From: Hydractinia symbiolongicarpus
Lineage: Eukaryota > Cnidaria > Hydrozoa > Anthoathecata > Hydractiniidae
DNA length: 64,000 nt
Direction: 5' to 3'
Assembly (NCBI RefSeq): GCF_029227915.1
Contig: NC_079877.1
Location: forward strand, 20,549,851 to 20,613,850
Of the stretch, positions 13,093 to 24,500 are shown piece after piece (within the stretch, counting starts at the first letter, position 1; each line of letters opens with the position of its first letter). The translations under genes and the position numbers were made by a program. The notes under the pieces were generated by a model. The model was not told the DNA's origin. It was given only the letters and a program-made list of their open reading frames with translations, and did no database searches.

Positions 13093-13905
13093 TTACATGT
13101 TGCAACCATCATAACAAAAAAGTCTAGAAACAAAGACTAAGAATGTTTTGATATTTCTTATATCGTGGAATTTGGAAGTAAATACACGATAGTAAATAAT
13201 ATACGTCTTCCTTAATCTACTATATACAGCAACTGCATGTCTAACAGATGTATACTTGATCATATTCGTCTTGACCAAGTTGCACATCATACTGAATTGT
13301 ATGAAACAAGTAGCAGTAATCATAAAGTATTTCTTAGCTGTAATAATGTAAGGATCAGGTTTGAATAGACTTGTAAGTTTATTCTGGTATGGTTGCTTTA
13401 CGAGCACGTGGTCATCAATTTTGAATTGATTGAATTTGCAGTAGTTGTTGTTGTTTACTGTGTTGTCGTAGTCAGGAATTGCTGTACGTATTTTACAAAT
13501 AAACATCACATTTGCTGGTGGAATACTAGTGCTAAAATGAGGGGTGGTGCGATATGACAAAATGAAATTATAGCAAGCTAATTTTCAATCTTTTTGCTCT
13601 ATTTTAGCGGCTCTAATTATTTTAGCTAATAGGCCTCACAAAACGTTCTGCTTTGCCATTAGCCTGTGGCCAATAACGTGAAATTCCTCTATGTTTTATT
13701 ATATGTTATTTTTTTTATGTCGAAGTTTAAAGGATTTAAACGGTGGCTCGTTATCGGAAACAATTTTCACTGGGTAACGAAACGCTGTGAAAGTTTTTTC
13801 AAAAACATCATTTACTGATTCTGCAGATGTGTCTTTTAGGTAACCTATTTCAGGAAATTTTGACTTGAAGTCTGTTGCACTTTGTAATCGTACTTTTTGG
13901 GAAAA
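13093..13905 (-). pseudogene. Ty3/gypsy integrase fragment
   Basis: On the minus strand, pieces of a retroelement integrase follow in the right order. From about 13870: DFKSKFPEIGYLK, then FRYPVKIVSDNEPPF (second catalytic Asp), then near 13670-13600 RYWPQANGKAERF (catalytic Glu), then an open stretch with SYRTTPHFSTSIPPANVMF and the C-terminal DHVLVKQPYQNKLTS module. Frameshifts separate them. No reverse transcriptase, gag or clear LTR is visible, so this is a 5'-truncated relic. It abuts the broken C-terminus of DNA polymerase copy 1. Confidence 0.82.
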
Positions 13906-14164
13906 GGAGAGAGAGATCAGAACACGTTCGTTATCACTTTACAACTCTCTTTCAACATAATATTAGTTTGCTTTTATTAGCACTCAGTTGTTGTTGTGAT
14001 TTCCATCATAGGTGGCCTGTACTTTATAACAGCTTCCTCTTTGCTTAAAAACAAAGTTGTAAAACAAATAAAAATAAACGGCAAGAAAAGGTTGTGTCTG
14101 GTAAAAGTCAGTGTTTATAATTTTTCTTGCTACATACAAGTCTGTCTAGTACTGTCTCCATTCT
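13906..14164. other. Junction between gypsy relic and Maverick piece
   Basis: Unassigned AT-rich sequence between the integrase relic and the point (about 14165-14175) where homology to the other Maverick polymerase genes stops. It may include retroelement terminal sequence. I see no gene. Confidence 0.35.
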
Positions 14165-17100
14165 TCTGGTCTATATATCCCGCATTGGTACGCTCTATTA
14201 ATGGAAACGCCTTGTTTACTCCGTCTTACTTTATATGCGTCTCCAATTTCTTCAAAATCCTCCAGGTATGGGCTCCTCATTGCCGCATCTACTACCTTTT
14301 CATCCTTTGTACATGTGGTATTGTTATGTCTCGCCAAGTCCTCTATCATTTTCCCATAAAACAAGTTCCCTTTTAATTTAGCAGTATCGCCAGCGATGCG
14401 CTTATCAGGGTCTTTATCTGCTTGGCGACGCGCATCCGCGATTTCCTCAGGAAACCCAGCGAATGGTTTACCACGTGAGTACTTGAGTAGCTGGTAGCAA
14501 GCCGTAATCTTCTACCCATGCTCCAGGTACCATTTAACCAGGTCAGTACAAAGGAGGATCTTCTTAGTTCTCATCACTCCCAACAGCTTCCTGGTACCCG
14601 AAATACGTTTTCGTCCGGTCTTGGTCAAATACGCCCGCATGTGATCTGGAATGGCTTCATCGGATATCTCTTTGACCTCAAATAACGGTGACATTTCGCT
14701 AAATTTGTCGTACACCTCGGTGGGGACTTCGATATCAACTTGGGCAAACCCGAATAGCGATCCATCTAGAATGTCTCGCACCAGATCATCTATTTTTTCA
14801 GCAGGGTCTGCCTTTTTTATTACCCTCTCCTTATCACAAGGGAAGTCCTGCAGTAGTGTGCTTAGGTAGAACATATTGGCATCATACCCGAGTATAGTCT
14901 TGCATTTTTTGGGCTCGGTATAAATATGTGAGCGAATACCCGTCACATCACTCTCATGATACCTGCAAAATACAATAGCTGGCCCACATACCATGCCAGT
15001 TTGCAGGAGTTCATAGGCCTCGTTCTTTGTACATAGTGTACAAGCGTTTTGAACCTGTTTACAATACTCGCATTGGGCTTTGGTGCAACGAGCCCCACAT
15101 TTATGCTTACAGGGATCCCCTGGAGCATAAAGCTTTATATCTGGGTTTAACCGCAAGGATTTGTTGAGTACATACCGCATTGACACACCTGGGATGCTCA
15201 CGGCATCCTTCAAAATGTCAATCTCATCCCTGTGGTATGTAATGTGAGTCTTGTCGACGGCCTCGATAAATGGTATTACGTTCGCCATATTGTATTCGGC
15301 TAAACAATCCAGCATCGTGACGCATTCGATTTTATAGAACTCATCCCGAAAAGATTGGTAATCTTCAGGTGAGAGTGTGTCTCTACCACTGAGTGCGCTA
15401 TAAAAAGCCTCATGATCGACTGGGCCCACATGGTTCAATTTTTCATAGCATGTTAGCCATTCGTACGGGAACACTAATTTTTTGAGATTGCAATCCAATG
15501 ACTTGCACCATTTTTTCATAACTCTGGTGCGAGGAAATTTTTAATATCGATGAATTTGAAGTTCGAGGTGGTTAGAAACATGTATTCATCATCTTTTTTC
15601 GCCACTTTGATATTATCATCATCCGCAATCTGTTCGACAAAATACCGCTTTATCATGTTTATATCGTACTTGCCACTATTGAAACCTAAGCATTTTGAGT
15701 TTGTTCCGGGAGCATATCGAAATCATCCGGCTTGGGATATATCTTTTCAACTTCTTTAATAATCCGAATCTGTCTCTGCTCCAGTTGCTCAACAAATTTT
15801 TGCACAAGCACCTTTGGGTCTTCATTCATCATAAATGTTGGATGTTTTTGTAGACTATCGTGAATGGCTACGCTGACGGGTATATGCTCTGATATATATT
15901 TTAGATAAGACGTTTGCTGCTGGTTCAATGGTGCTAGGCGAGCCTCGAAATCAAAAACGATGAAGTGAGGATTTGCTCGAAATTCTTTCTTGAATACCCT
16001 CTTAACCTTGGGAGGATTTTCACACTCCCATGCAGTGACAAGATTGTAGCCGAGTTTCCGAATGTGATCCTCTTTAAATTTGGTGAAATTAAAATTATTT
16101 TTATCCACGTTGTTTCTATTAGGCTGACATGGGCATCCATGCCATTTGCAGCCGTGGTATTCGTATACTGTTTTTGTCTGAGGATCATACCCATCAATCT
16201 TGTATACAGCCTTACTGCCGTCGTGTATCACACGTTCCCCCCATGTCCACAAAGAGCATGATGTATATGCCTACCTGTTTGATTTGACATGGCTTCAATC
16301 CATTGGCATGCCGCGTAACTGAAACCTTTATCGGGATAAAATACCTTTTCAGAGCTACTCTGCATCCGTTCGATCTTTTCACCTTTGCAAATGATCTTGG
16401 TTTTGATACCTTCGCATTCATTTTGTTTGTGTCGTGTGAGGTTCTCCGATCTGTTGAATCTTTGTGTACAAACCTCGCATTTCCAATGCTGCGTCAATAC
16501 ATCCATTTTCTTGATATAAAAGCAAAGCCACCTAACATACCAATGTTGATCGTATCAAAGTCTTTTTCGTATTGGCCTTGTCCATATACGAGACGCCATG
16601 ACGCCTTATTGTTGTTATCTTTTGGATCAAATACCCTTATGTTAATCTTGAATCGTTTGACAATACTCTCCAAATCCACTAGCCTCGTGGCACGTACCTC
16701 TTCCCTCTTTAATTTAGGTTCGTCATAGTATTCACGAGCTAATTTTAGGGCCGTTTTTGTGAGGAACTCTGTCCCTCTTTTTACATACATCTCCCTTACA
16801 GCTAAGCATCTCCAAAAGCAGAGATTGTCCGTTCTAGTATCTTCACCGTCCATGGCATAGATACATCTTTTTCCCCGCAACCAATCAGGTAAGGGTCCAC
16901 ATCCAAGTAGTGGTTCCCTCGTAGAAATTATTTTGATCTGAACGTGCTTGAATATTATTTTACCTTCATATGCACCTGGTGTTTCAATAGTTCTATCTGG
17001 TGGCAAGTAGGCTTTCGCCCAAAATTCGGCATCTTCCAGATCCAGGCGCTTCATCTCGCATTCATCCACAAAAGCCTCGATTTCAGCCATGCTTGATATT

Positions 17101-17595
17101 GACTTTGAGTTCTTTGTCTTGTGGTAATTGGCCACATCGCCACCGCCTCTGTAAATCTCACAGCTAAAGATGTATATTACCTTCACGCGCATATCAACGT
17201 GTGATTTTATTTTTCGCATAATGGTATCTGTCAATGGCTGGTTAAGTTTTTTGTTGAACCGCCATGTCTTGATGCGGCTCCCCTCTTCTATCATTTCCGC
17301 GTCATTATCAAAAATGTTCTGAATATCCTCGATTACCTCTGAGTTCGTGGACTGCTTCGATTCTTTCCCAAACATGTGTTTGAGGTCCTCAATTCCTTGA
17401 TATTCATCTTCGATGGTGACCAGTTGGATCTCATTGTGGAGAGTTGGTGTTCCTGAAAATTGATCCCTGACTCTGTTATAATAGTAACTAACGGTATCCC
17501 TAACGCTCCTTAGTTGCTTAGCGAGAGCTTCATGAGTTGCCGCTACTGGTGCCGACACGGTATTATATAGTTTACTTATTGCATTATGCTTTATT
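14165..17595 (-). pseudogene. Maverick DNA polymerase B, copy 1 (C-terminally truncated)
   Basis: A family B, protein-primed type DNA polymerase that copies the element. In order from about 17595: the N-terminal region beginning near APVAATHEALAKQL; a conserved block TREPLLGCGPLPDWLRGKRC; a C2H2 finger CEVCTQRFNRSENLTRH; exonuclease motif I FDFEARLAPLN (Asp and Glu kept); Exo II-like GFNSGKYD; motif A GYDANMFYLSTLLQDFP; a Cys cluster; and motif B with GNLFYGKM (Ser to Leu). Sequence after INRAYQCGI is replaced by unrelated DNA, so palm motif C is missing. Frameshifts lie near 15530, 15690 and 16490. The start codon seen in copies 2 and 3 is deleted here, although the TATAATAAA box is kept. 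Non-functional. Confidence 0.9.
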
Positions 17596-17900
17596 ATATA
17601 CAGATTTTCTTTTCAACCAGAAAATTTTGTTTGGTCAAGGATTGAATATTTTGGGAATTTTCCTTAACTCATATTCTGTATAATATGAGTATATACTATT
17701 ATATATGATTTAATATTATTATGTGTTGGTTATTGGCATTTATATTCTGTATTATTATGATTTCACGTATGACGTCATACGATTTCGTTTTTTACTTGTT
17801 TTTGGGATGAGGTGGTGGTGGAAATGGTGTAAGCGGAGTTTTTGGGGGTAAAGGTGTAGGAGGAATAAAAAACTGGTTATATTCACTCCCTACTACTACT
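17596..17900 (-). repeat. Right terminus of the polymerase-copy-1 Maverick
   Basis: The non-coding end of the element upstream of the polymerase. It finishes with CACTCCCTACTACTACT at 17900. Read outward-in this is AGTAGTAGTAGGGAGTG, matching the terminus at 58996 (AGTAGTAGTAGGGGATG). Sequence from 17901 is a BRO-type gene belonging to a different element, so the copy-1 element inserted into that gene. Confidence 0.7.
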
Positions 17901-18328
17901 AGGATAGGGATAATTGACTCGTGGCACTCGGGGATGAGCTCGAGGATAGGGATGAAAAACTTATTCTTAAGCAAGACAACTCGGAACTACGGCATAGACA
18001 TGTTACACACCGATATCAATATGATACCGTGCTATGTGTGGTTGATAAAAACGATCCTCACGAGCATGGAAAAAAAGGCATACATAAGCACTATATGATC
18101 CGATGCCAGCGTAGACAACTTGGTGCAAGAATAAGCACGTTAAGGGAGATGTACCCCGAGATGACTGTGAGGAAACCTGAATGCGATGATCCGAATACTG
18201 TACATGCCTGGTGCCGATTCAGGGAGGATACCCTAGGCATTGAGAATTATTACCTTAATCATTTCACGTTACCCGACGATGATACGCGGGATCTATTTGA
18301 GGGTATGTTTGATATTGATATGTCGTAA
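17901..18328 (+). pseudogene. BRO/MSV199-type protein, C-terminal part
   Basis: The 3' part of a viral DNA-binding-type protein. A short coiled-coil remnant (GDELEDRDEKLIL) is followed by a C-terminal domain: RYQYDTVLCVVDKNDPHEH, HYMIRCQRRQLGARIS, then an HAWCRFREDTLG block and an acidic end DLFEGMFDIDMS. This domain resembles DUF3627, found after KilA-N, BRO-N or MSV199 domains in large DNA viruses (family assignment from memory of the pattern). The N-terminal domain is cut off by the Maverick terminus at 17900. Near-identical copies are at 31135-31937 and, more diverged, 49416-50243. Confidence 0.7.
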
Positions 18329-18418
18329 GCAGGTGCTAATTTTAATACTCACAAGGGTATTAAAATTATCATTTTTGACCCTTTTTACTGTATGTTAAAA
18401 GGTAGTGAAATATCAAAG

Positions 18419-18670
18419 ATGGAGGAGGATAGGAAATGCACACACTGTAAGCACTATCTTTCTTTGGGAAACTTTTGGATCAAGGGGAATGGTCAACTGA
18501 CTAAAATGTGCATCAAGTGCCTTGATATAAAAAAGGCGTCGCTAGACCGTACAAAATGCCCTCATGGTAGGCGGAGATCCCAGTGCAAGGAATGCAAGGG
18601 AAGGCAGATTTGCCACCATCAAAAGCGCAAGTCTCATTGCAGGGACTGCGGGGGAAGTGAGATTTGGTTG
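18419..18670 (+). pseudogene. CxH-repeat protein (HNH family), N-terminal half
   Basis: Starts MEEDRKCTHCKHYLSLGNF. It has an N-terminal four-Cys module (CTHC...CIKC) and then short repeats of the form CPHGRRRSQCKEC and ICHHQKRKSHCRDC. These CxH-x7-CxxC repeats recur in large DNA virus proteins. In full-length relatives in this window (20965-21534, 32045-32704) they precede an HNH nuclease domain. Homology stops near 18665-18690, where minus-strand sequence of another HNH gene begins, so this is a half gene ending at an inversion junction. Confidence 0.72.
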
Positions 18671-18743
18671 ACTATTGGTTCGACTATTACCCCTAATCTT
18701 AAACTTGTCTGGGGTTAGAACGTGCTTGGATTTTATGCATGCC
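18665..18743 (-). pseudogene. Fragment of Cys-domain gene (KHxLTPDKF type)
   Basis: On the minus strand this short stretch spells a KHVLTPDKFKIRGNS-like peptide. It is the start of the gene found intact further right at 33340-33835 (KHILTPDKFRIRGNTRTKSC). The fragment follows the HNH gene at 18744-19083 exactly as in the 33-34 kb copy. It is cut at about 18670-18690 by the head-on junction with the plus-strand CxH gene. Confidence 0.6.
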
Positions 18744-19083
18744 TTATCCATTTATTATCCATTTGCTCGCCTTGTGCATTGCCCTAGCAACCTCGGCAAG
18801 CGTCGGTGACTTGCCAGTTTTTTCCACATACTTAAAAGGTATTTTGTGGTGCACATGCACAAATTCATAAGCTTCCCAGGTATAACCCTCGGAAAACTGG
18901 GCTTCAATATAACCTCTACAGATAGTCATGAACTCATATAGAGGCTGGAAGCCGGTGCGTACGTACCGCCCCCTTGACATTTTCTTTCCATATGCATGTC
19001 TTTTTAGTTTCACCATTGCCCGTGATCTTGAAATTTTCAAGGGTTAAAAGGCGTTTACATCTCTGACCCTTAGCCTTCTCCAT
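18744..19083 (-). pseudogene. HNH endonuclease-like protein, short form (copy B)
   Basis: ATG at 19083 starts a four-Cys module (QRCKRLLTLENFKITGNGETKKTC). After a frame slip, the C-terminal frame reads YIEAQF...TWEAYEFVHVHHKIPFKYVEKTGKSPTLAEVA. The HVHHKIP core matches the DHK(I/V) site of HNH nucleases, which cut DNA using a divalent metal. The first Asp is replaced by His-Val-His here and in the paralogue at 33796-34163. There are no CxH repeats in this short form. Frame-broken. Confidence 0.72.
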
Positions 19084-19128
19084 ATTAATTTCTATCTCTC
19101 CACGAGAGATAGAAATTTATCGTACGCT

Positions 19129-19728
19129 CTATTCCGAGACATATCGGTTACCCTTTGACATCTTTTCACTCGCCCACATAGGTTGCGTATTGGTGTAGTG
19201 CAGTCTTTTCGCTACCTCGGAAAGCGGAGGGGCATCGCCATTTTCCTTATATTGAAGTAGCACCTTGTGATCGATATGCCACCTCCTACCATAATTTTCT
19301 CAGGTCATACCCTCGACGAACGGAGATTCAATATGGGCCCGCAGCGTGGATATATCACATCCAATACACTCTCGGGAACTAAGCTCCTTGTTTCCCCGTA
19401 GGGCCCTGGAGTCTTGGATTCTTACGACGGAAGGGAGATGTCCGGCAGGATTGTGAATTGGACATTGATACCTCATTTTTTGATGATCGCATATGCTCCC
19501 ACCGCCACAGTCTTTGCATGTTGATCTTACCCTTTCATGTTGGCAATACTGACTTCCCTAACAGTCCTTGCATTGAGACCTTTGCCTTTCGTGGGGGCAC
19601 TTATTTTTAACACTCCACCGCTTCATTTTATCCAGGCAGCTTATACAGCTCTTGCTTCGACCATCCCCCCTGATCTGAAACTTTTCCGAAGAAAGATAGT
19701 GTTTGCATCTCGAGCAGCTCTTTTCCAT
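19129..19728 (-). pseudogene. CxH-repeat HNH endonuclease (copy A)
   Basis: Starts MEKSCSRCKHYLSSEKF. A four-Cys module is followed by CPHERQRSQCKDC and two more CxH repeats, then a linker with LSSRECIGCDISTLRAHIE. The HNH site is WHIDHKV, and the C-terminal part LHYTNTQPMWA...GNRYVSE matches the usual HNH C-terminus. At least two in-frame stops (after the CKDC repeat, and before NYGRRWHIDH) show it is dead. Close relatives are at 32045-32704, 20965-21534 and 54084-54590. I infer a selfish or element-beneficial nuclease. Confidence 0.82.
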
Positions 19729-19777
19729 ATTGACTCGTTTTTGTCCTTGGGACAAATACAAGTTTTTACTGGACACT

Positions 19778-20032
19778 CTATTTCGGTTTGGGAACTATGC
19801 TTGCGGGTAACCACCCTTTTTTGACTGCCATTTCACGACTGGCCCTGCCTGCGGCAAAATACGCCACCATCTTGAGGACATCATTGGTATCCATCTTGGT
19901 AGAGGGCCTTGTTATGCCCAAAAATTTCTTACCTGCCATGGCATAGGCAAAGGTGAAACCAAGGTCTACAACTGTCTTATAGATCATGTCCAAAATCTCC
20001 TTTTCCTTCGGTGTTACGTTGCTTGTGGTCAT
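19778..20032 (-). CDS. Conserved small Maverick protein (MTTSNVTPKEKEIL type)
   Basis: An open 84-codon gene. It has mildly hydrophobic helices (LGFTFAYAMAGKKFLGI and LKMVAYFAAGRAS) and a basic end GWLPASIVPKPK. Copies in the same place occur at 34206-34460 and 52551-52802, always between the ATPase/HNH group and the MSEE membrane protein. All three copies are still open, unlike most neighbours. The function is unknown; a membrane or virion-associated role is a guess from composition and position. Confidence 0.72.
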   Translation of the reverse strand: MTTSNVTPKEKEILDMIYKTVVDLGFTFAYAMAGKKFLGITRPSTKMDTNDVLKMVAYFAAGRASREMAVKKGWLPASIVPKPK

Positions 20033-20038
20033 TCATTA

Positions 20039-20377
20039 TTACCGCATTTTGAAAATATCCATATTTGGCTGGGCTTTGCCCTGCCGAGGCTCTGGATTAG
20101 TCGCTGGCTTGTTAGATTCATCTTTACCTCTGTCGAAGTTGTACCATATACCAACCCTTATCGCCAATACGGCTAAAGTCCCTACCCCGTATATGTAGAC
20201 ATCAGTCGACTTACTAAAACCCGCGACAGGTTCTTGATCATCTGGCAAAGAACCTTTGCCCACGTTCTTCTGTAAGTTAGCCTTGTTCTTCCGGTTCCAT
20301 TCGGCAAGTCTCTTGCCTGCAGCGACACGACCCTCGTTCTTCTTGGTTATGACTTGGTTAGCAGACTCCTCACTCAT
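20039..20377 (-). CDS. Conserved single-pass membrane protein (MSEE type)
   Basis: 112 codons. A basic N-terminal part (NEGRVAAGKRLAEWNRKNKANL), a linker, then one membrane segment (IYGVGTLAVLAIRVGIWY, about residues 68-85) and a polar tail ending DIFKMR. Paralogues at 34488-34832 and 52812-53177 keep the same layout and the end motif DIFKMR. The gene lies between the MTTSNV protein and the PLDKRQALK protein in all three elements. The basic region and anchor suggest contact with DNA or capsid at a membrane, which is inference. Confidence 0.72.
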   Translation of the reverse strand: MSEESANQVITKKNEGRVAAGKRLAEWNRKNKANLQKNVGKGSLPDDQEPVAGFSKSTDVYIYGVGTLAVLAIRVGIWYNFDRGKDESNKPATNPEPRQGKAQPNMDIFKMR

Positions 20378-20924
20378 TTATAATATCCTCCTCTTTCTTT
20401 TTGCCCATGTGTCTCGCGGTATGCCCTGTTACAAAAATCGGAGCTTCTACCAATAGTGCAGTACATCCCGACATCTCTGATGGCGTCTCGAATAATGAGG
20501 TCTTCCTCAATGTCTTGTCGGAGGCCCTCGACACTATCGATATCCACGATATTTCCAATCATGTTCGCATACAGGCTGACCACATGGGTAGTCAGCGCTT
20601 TTGCTGTTTTTCACCCTTCTCGTGGAGTTCTCGCTGTACGTACTCGGCATATACCTTCTCGATTGCCTCATCTGGAGCCTTGTCGACAAACCTTGCTGTG
20701 CATTTTTTGGGTAGAAGATTCCCCTTGCCCTTGCGTAGGGCCTCTTTCAAGGCTTGGCGTTTATCGATGGGTTTCTCTGTCTGCTCGTAGGTTTCTGCAG
20801 AGGCGGCCGTGTCGAATACTCGTGCAAGATCTGACATTCTCTTTATTTTATGTTGAAATTTTAGATAGAATAGTAGTATTATCACATAGGGTAGAAGTAT
20901 AGCTACATGCAAACACACTTCCAT
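20370..20924 (-). pseudogene. Conserved Maverick protein with N-terminal membrane segment (PIDKRQALK type)
   Basis: Starts with a hydrophobic segment (VAILLPYVIILLFYLKF), then MSDLARVFD, the conserved PIDKRQALKEALRKGKGNLLPKKC, a helical stretch ending in a run of Lys, then after a frame slip near 20590 LYANMIGNIVDIDSVEGLRQDIEED and IIRDAIRD. The intact paralogue is 53430-54071. A 3' piece of a third copy is fused to a foreign polymerase at 34838-35010. The family is unknown to me. Its end overlaps the start of the MSEE gene. Confidence 0.65.
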
Positions 20925-20964
20925 ATATAGCAGGTGTGTTTGATAAACCGCGCTAGACTACATT

Positions 20965-21534
20965 CTACCCGGAAATATATCGATGGCCTTCCGTTTGATT
21001 ATCCGCAGCCCATATGGGCTGCATGTTGGTGTAGTGGAGTCTTGCAATTTGCACCTCTTCGCTAGGGTATACCCCGTTCTCCCTGCATTTTATTAGTATC
21101 TTGTGATCGAACTCCCATTGCCCTCTATTCCCCCAATTCATGCCACCCCTAAACTGTGTTTGGATGTGCTTCATGAATGTTACAATATCACATCCCAGAT
21201 ATTCCTGGGATGCTATCTCCGTATCACGATTTAGGGCATTACGAATCCTAGCTAGAATTATCATGTACTGATAGGCAGGGCGATTGCATGTTGGACATTG
21301 GCGTCTTTGTTTTCCATAGGGGCATTTGGTACGCTCTCTTGAGGCCTTGTCGATATCAAGGCATTTAATGCATAGCCTCGTTCGTTGTCCGTTACGTTGG
21401 ATCACCTTGAAGTTGTATAGTGGTAGGGTTTGCTTACAGTGTGTGCATTTTCTGATTCCCCTCATATTGTTTTTGTTTTGTAAAGTAGTACCTTTACAAG
21501 CTTTGAACAGCTTTTGGAAAACCTCGTTATTCAA
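20965..21534 (-). CDS. CxH HNH endonuclease (copy C, intact frame)
   Basis: Open over 189 codons. The start is either MNNEVF at 21534 or MRGIRKCTHCK at 21465, the latter matching relatives. A four-Cys module (CTHC...CIKC) is followed by one CPYGKQRRQCPTC repeat and a linker with YLGCDIVTFMKHIQTQF. The HNH core is WEFDHKILIK, and the C-terminal part is LHYTNMQPIWAADNQTEGHRYISG. Of the HNH genes in this window this is the only one I find without a stop. It sits just 3' of polymerase copy 2, as the copy at 54084-54590 sits 3' of polymerase copy 3. Confidence 0.83.
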   Translation of the reverse strand: MNNEVFQKLFKACKGTTLQNKNNMRGIRKCTHCKQTLPLYNFKVIQRNGQRTRLCIKCLDIDKASRERTKCPYGKQRRQCPTCNRPAYQYMIILARIRNALNRDTEIASQEYLGCDIVTFMKHIQTQFRGGMNWGNRGQWEFDHKILIKCRENGVYPSEEVQIARLHYTNMQPIWAADNQTEGHRYISG

Positions 21535-24500
21535 AAATACTTAAAAAAGTGGGGAGATACGACCCCGTCGTCATGTACAACTCTCTTGTCATAAAACGCC
21601 GAGAAACAGGGCTTATTCTGTTCGTACTTAACCATACCCTGGTTGTGTACCCGAAAACCTACGTTTTTGGCCATGTCTAGACCACCCCTCAGCGCACTCA
21701 GGTATCTACTCCAGGTCACAGCATTTTTTTCTTTGACATGCCCTTTCATTGAAAATTTCGTACCCTTTTTTCCTTCAACGAAGTAGCACTTGACTGTCAG
21801 GGCAATCATCCGAAACCCAATAAGTTCGGGTTTGAATAGTCCTCCTGTTTGATTCGAGTACTTATCAGTGACGAGCCAGTATTTTACATCCTCATCATAC
21901 TCGTCAAGCAGTTCGGGGCGAACGACATCTCTTAACTCTTCCCCAGATATGGCAAAATAGGCACTGTCAGTTTCCATGTAGATGTACTCAAAGTCTCGAC
22001 AATCCACGTACTTGTCCAGAAAATCGTAGTAAAATTCGAACATCCGAATCTTGGCTAGTTGGTACACTGAAATACCACACTGGTAGGCTCTATTGATAGT
22101 ACACTTGTGTTTGCCCCTTCTTACCTCATATGCATCCCCGATCTCTCCAAGGTCCTCTAGGTATGGGCTTTGCAGGAGTGCATCAACCTCCTTTTCATCC
22201 CTCGTAAACGTAGTATTTGCGTGCCTCGCCAAATCTTCAATCATCTTGCCGTAGAAGCTGTTTCCCTTCAACTTTGCCGTATCCCCCGCAATACGCTTGT
22301 CGGGGTCTTTATCAACCTGTCGTCGTGGATCAGCAATCTCTTCTGGGAACCATTTAAAGCGCCTGCCTCGAGTGTATTTGAGGAATTGGAAAAAGGCAGT
22401 CACTTTCAGCCCATGGTCAAGGTACCATTTTAGCACAGTGCTATACAGTAAGATTTTTTCAGCCTTTAGCAACCCCAGAAGCTTACGTGTACCCGGAACA
22501 CGCTTGCAGCCCGTATTTTTTAAGTATTCGGGCATGTGCTTGGGGATTTGATCATCAGGTATCTCCTTGACGACAAATAGGGAACCATTTCGCCGAATTT
22601 GTCACGCAGATCCTCGGGTACCTCGATATCAACCTGGGCAAAGCCAAACAACGATCCATCCACCACACCTCGCGCTAGTATCTCGATATTGTGTTCCGAT
22701 GTCGGTGTGGCCACCTTTATCAACTGTTCCTTCCCACAGGGAAAGTCTTGCATCAAGGTACTCGGGTAGAGCATATTTGCGTCGTACCCTAGAATGGTCC
22801 TACACTTGTGGGGTTCGCTGTACATGTGAGATCTGATACCCGTCACGTCTCGTTCGTGGTATCTACAGAATACGATCGCGGGACGGTAGGGTAAGGTCGT
22901 AGACCTCATTCGTCGCACATTTTTCACATGTTTTCCGTACCTCCTTGCAGGCCTTGCAAGCCTTGCTATAACAAGAGTCCTTACACCTATGCCTGCATGG
23001 GTCTCCCGGAGCGTATAGCTCTAGCCTGGGGTTCAACCGTAGGGACTTGTTCAGAACGTAGCGCATCGACACGCCTGGAAAACTGACCGCGTCCTTCAAA
23101 ATATCTATTTCGTCATCGTAATACTGCAACCTCGTCTTGTCCACGGCTTCAATGAAAGGTTCCACATCGTCTAGGTTGTACTCGCACAGCCAGTCCATCA
23201 TGGTGACGCAGCCTCGCCTGTAAAACTCGGCGCGGAATGTCTTGTACTCTTCGCCAGATAGTGTGTTTTTCTTACTTAGACGGCTATAGAAGTCCTCGTA
23301 AGCCACAGGCCCAACATGGTTCAACTTGTCGTGGCTTGTCAACCACTCGTATGGAAACAAAAGCTTTTAAAGCCTACATTCCAACGACTTGAACCAACCG
23401 TCATAGCTTAAACCAGGGGCAAGGAAATTTTCGATATCGAGAAATTTAAACCTCGAGGTGGTGAGGAACATGTAGTCGTTATCTTTTTTCGCCACCTTGA
23501 TCTTATCGCCTTGCGCGATCTCTTTAACGAAATACCGCTTGATCAGGTTGATGTCGTACTTGCCAGAATTAAACCCTATTACAGCTACTTGGCTTACCCA
23601 CTCGTTCCACAACCCCCGGTTCTTTTTGGAGAGAATGTCAAAGTCGTCGGGCTTAGGGTATATTCTCTCGACCTCCTCCACAATCGGGGTATGCCTCTTT
23701 TCCTGCTCTTCCACAAACTCTTTAACCAAGACATTTAGATTTTCGTGCTCGATAAACGCCGGGTGGCTATTCAAACTATCGGCAATACCAACACTTATTG
23801 GAACATGTCTCGAAAGGTATGTTAGATCAGATGTTTGCTGGTAATTTAAGGGCGATAGGAGGGCTTTGAATTCAAATACCAGGTAATGAGGATGTGGCCT
23901 GAACTCCTTCTGAAAGTACGTCTTGATTTTGGGTGGTCTATTACATTCCCAAGCTGTGACGAGGTTGTACCCCTGTTCCCGTATCATCATTTCCTTGGAC
24001 TGGGTTGCAGTGTAGCGAGTCTTGTCCGCTTTGGTTCTCTCGGACAGACAGGGGCATTCGTGCCACTTACAACCATTGTACTCGTATACAGTTTTTGTGA
24101 CAGGCTCATACCCATCTACTTTCCACTCCTTTTTGCGATTACGGATAACACATTCACCACCATGACCACATAGGGCATGGTGAATATGTCTTCCGGTTTG
24201 TTTTGACATGTATTCTATCCATTTTGATGCATCATAGCTAAAACTCTCATCGTAAAAGGCCTTCTCCACCCTGCTCGGCATACGTTTGACCTTCCCCCCT
24301 TTGCAGATAATCGTCGTCTTGGCACCCTCGCATTCGTTCCTCTTATGCCGCGTGAGATTCAAAGCCTCGTTAAAAACTTGACCGCATACCTCGCATTGCC
24401 TGTGTTGGGTCAGCACATCAAAATCCTTGATGTAAAAACAGTGCCCGTCCGGCATACCAAGATTAATGGTGGTGCCTAAACCTTTTTTGTATTGCTTTTG

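Noticed and set aside
17792-17974. 60-codon Pro-rich frame at the copy-1 terminus
   Set aside because: It spans the element junction and comes from a G-rich tract; no support.
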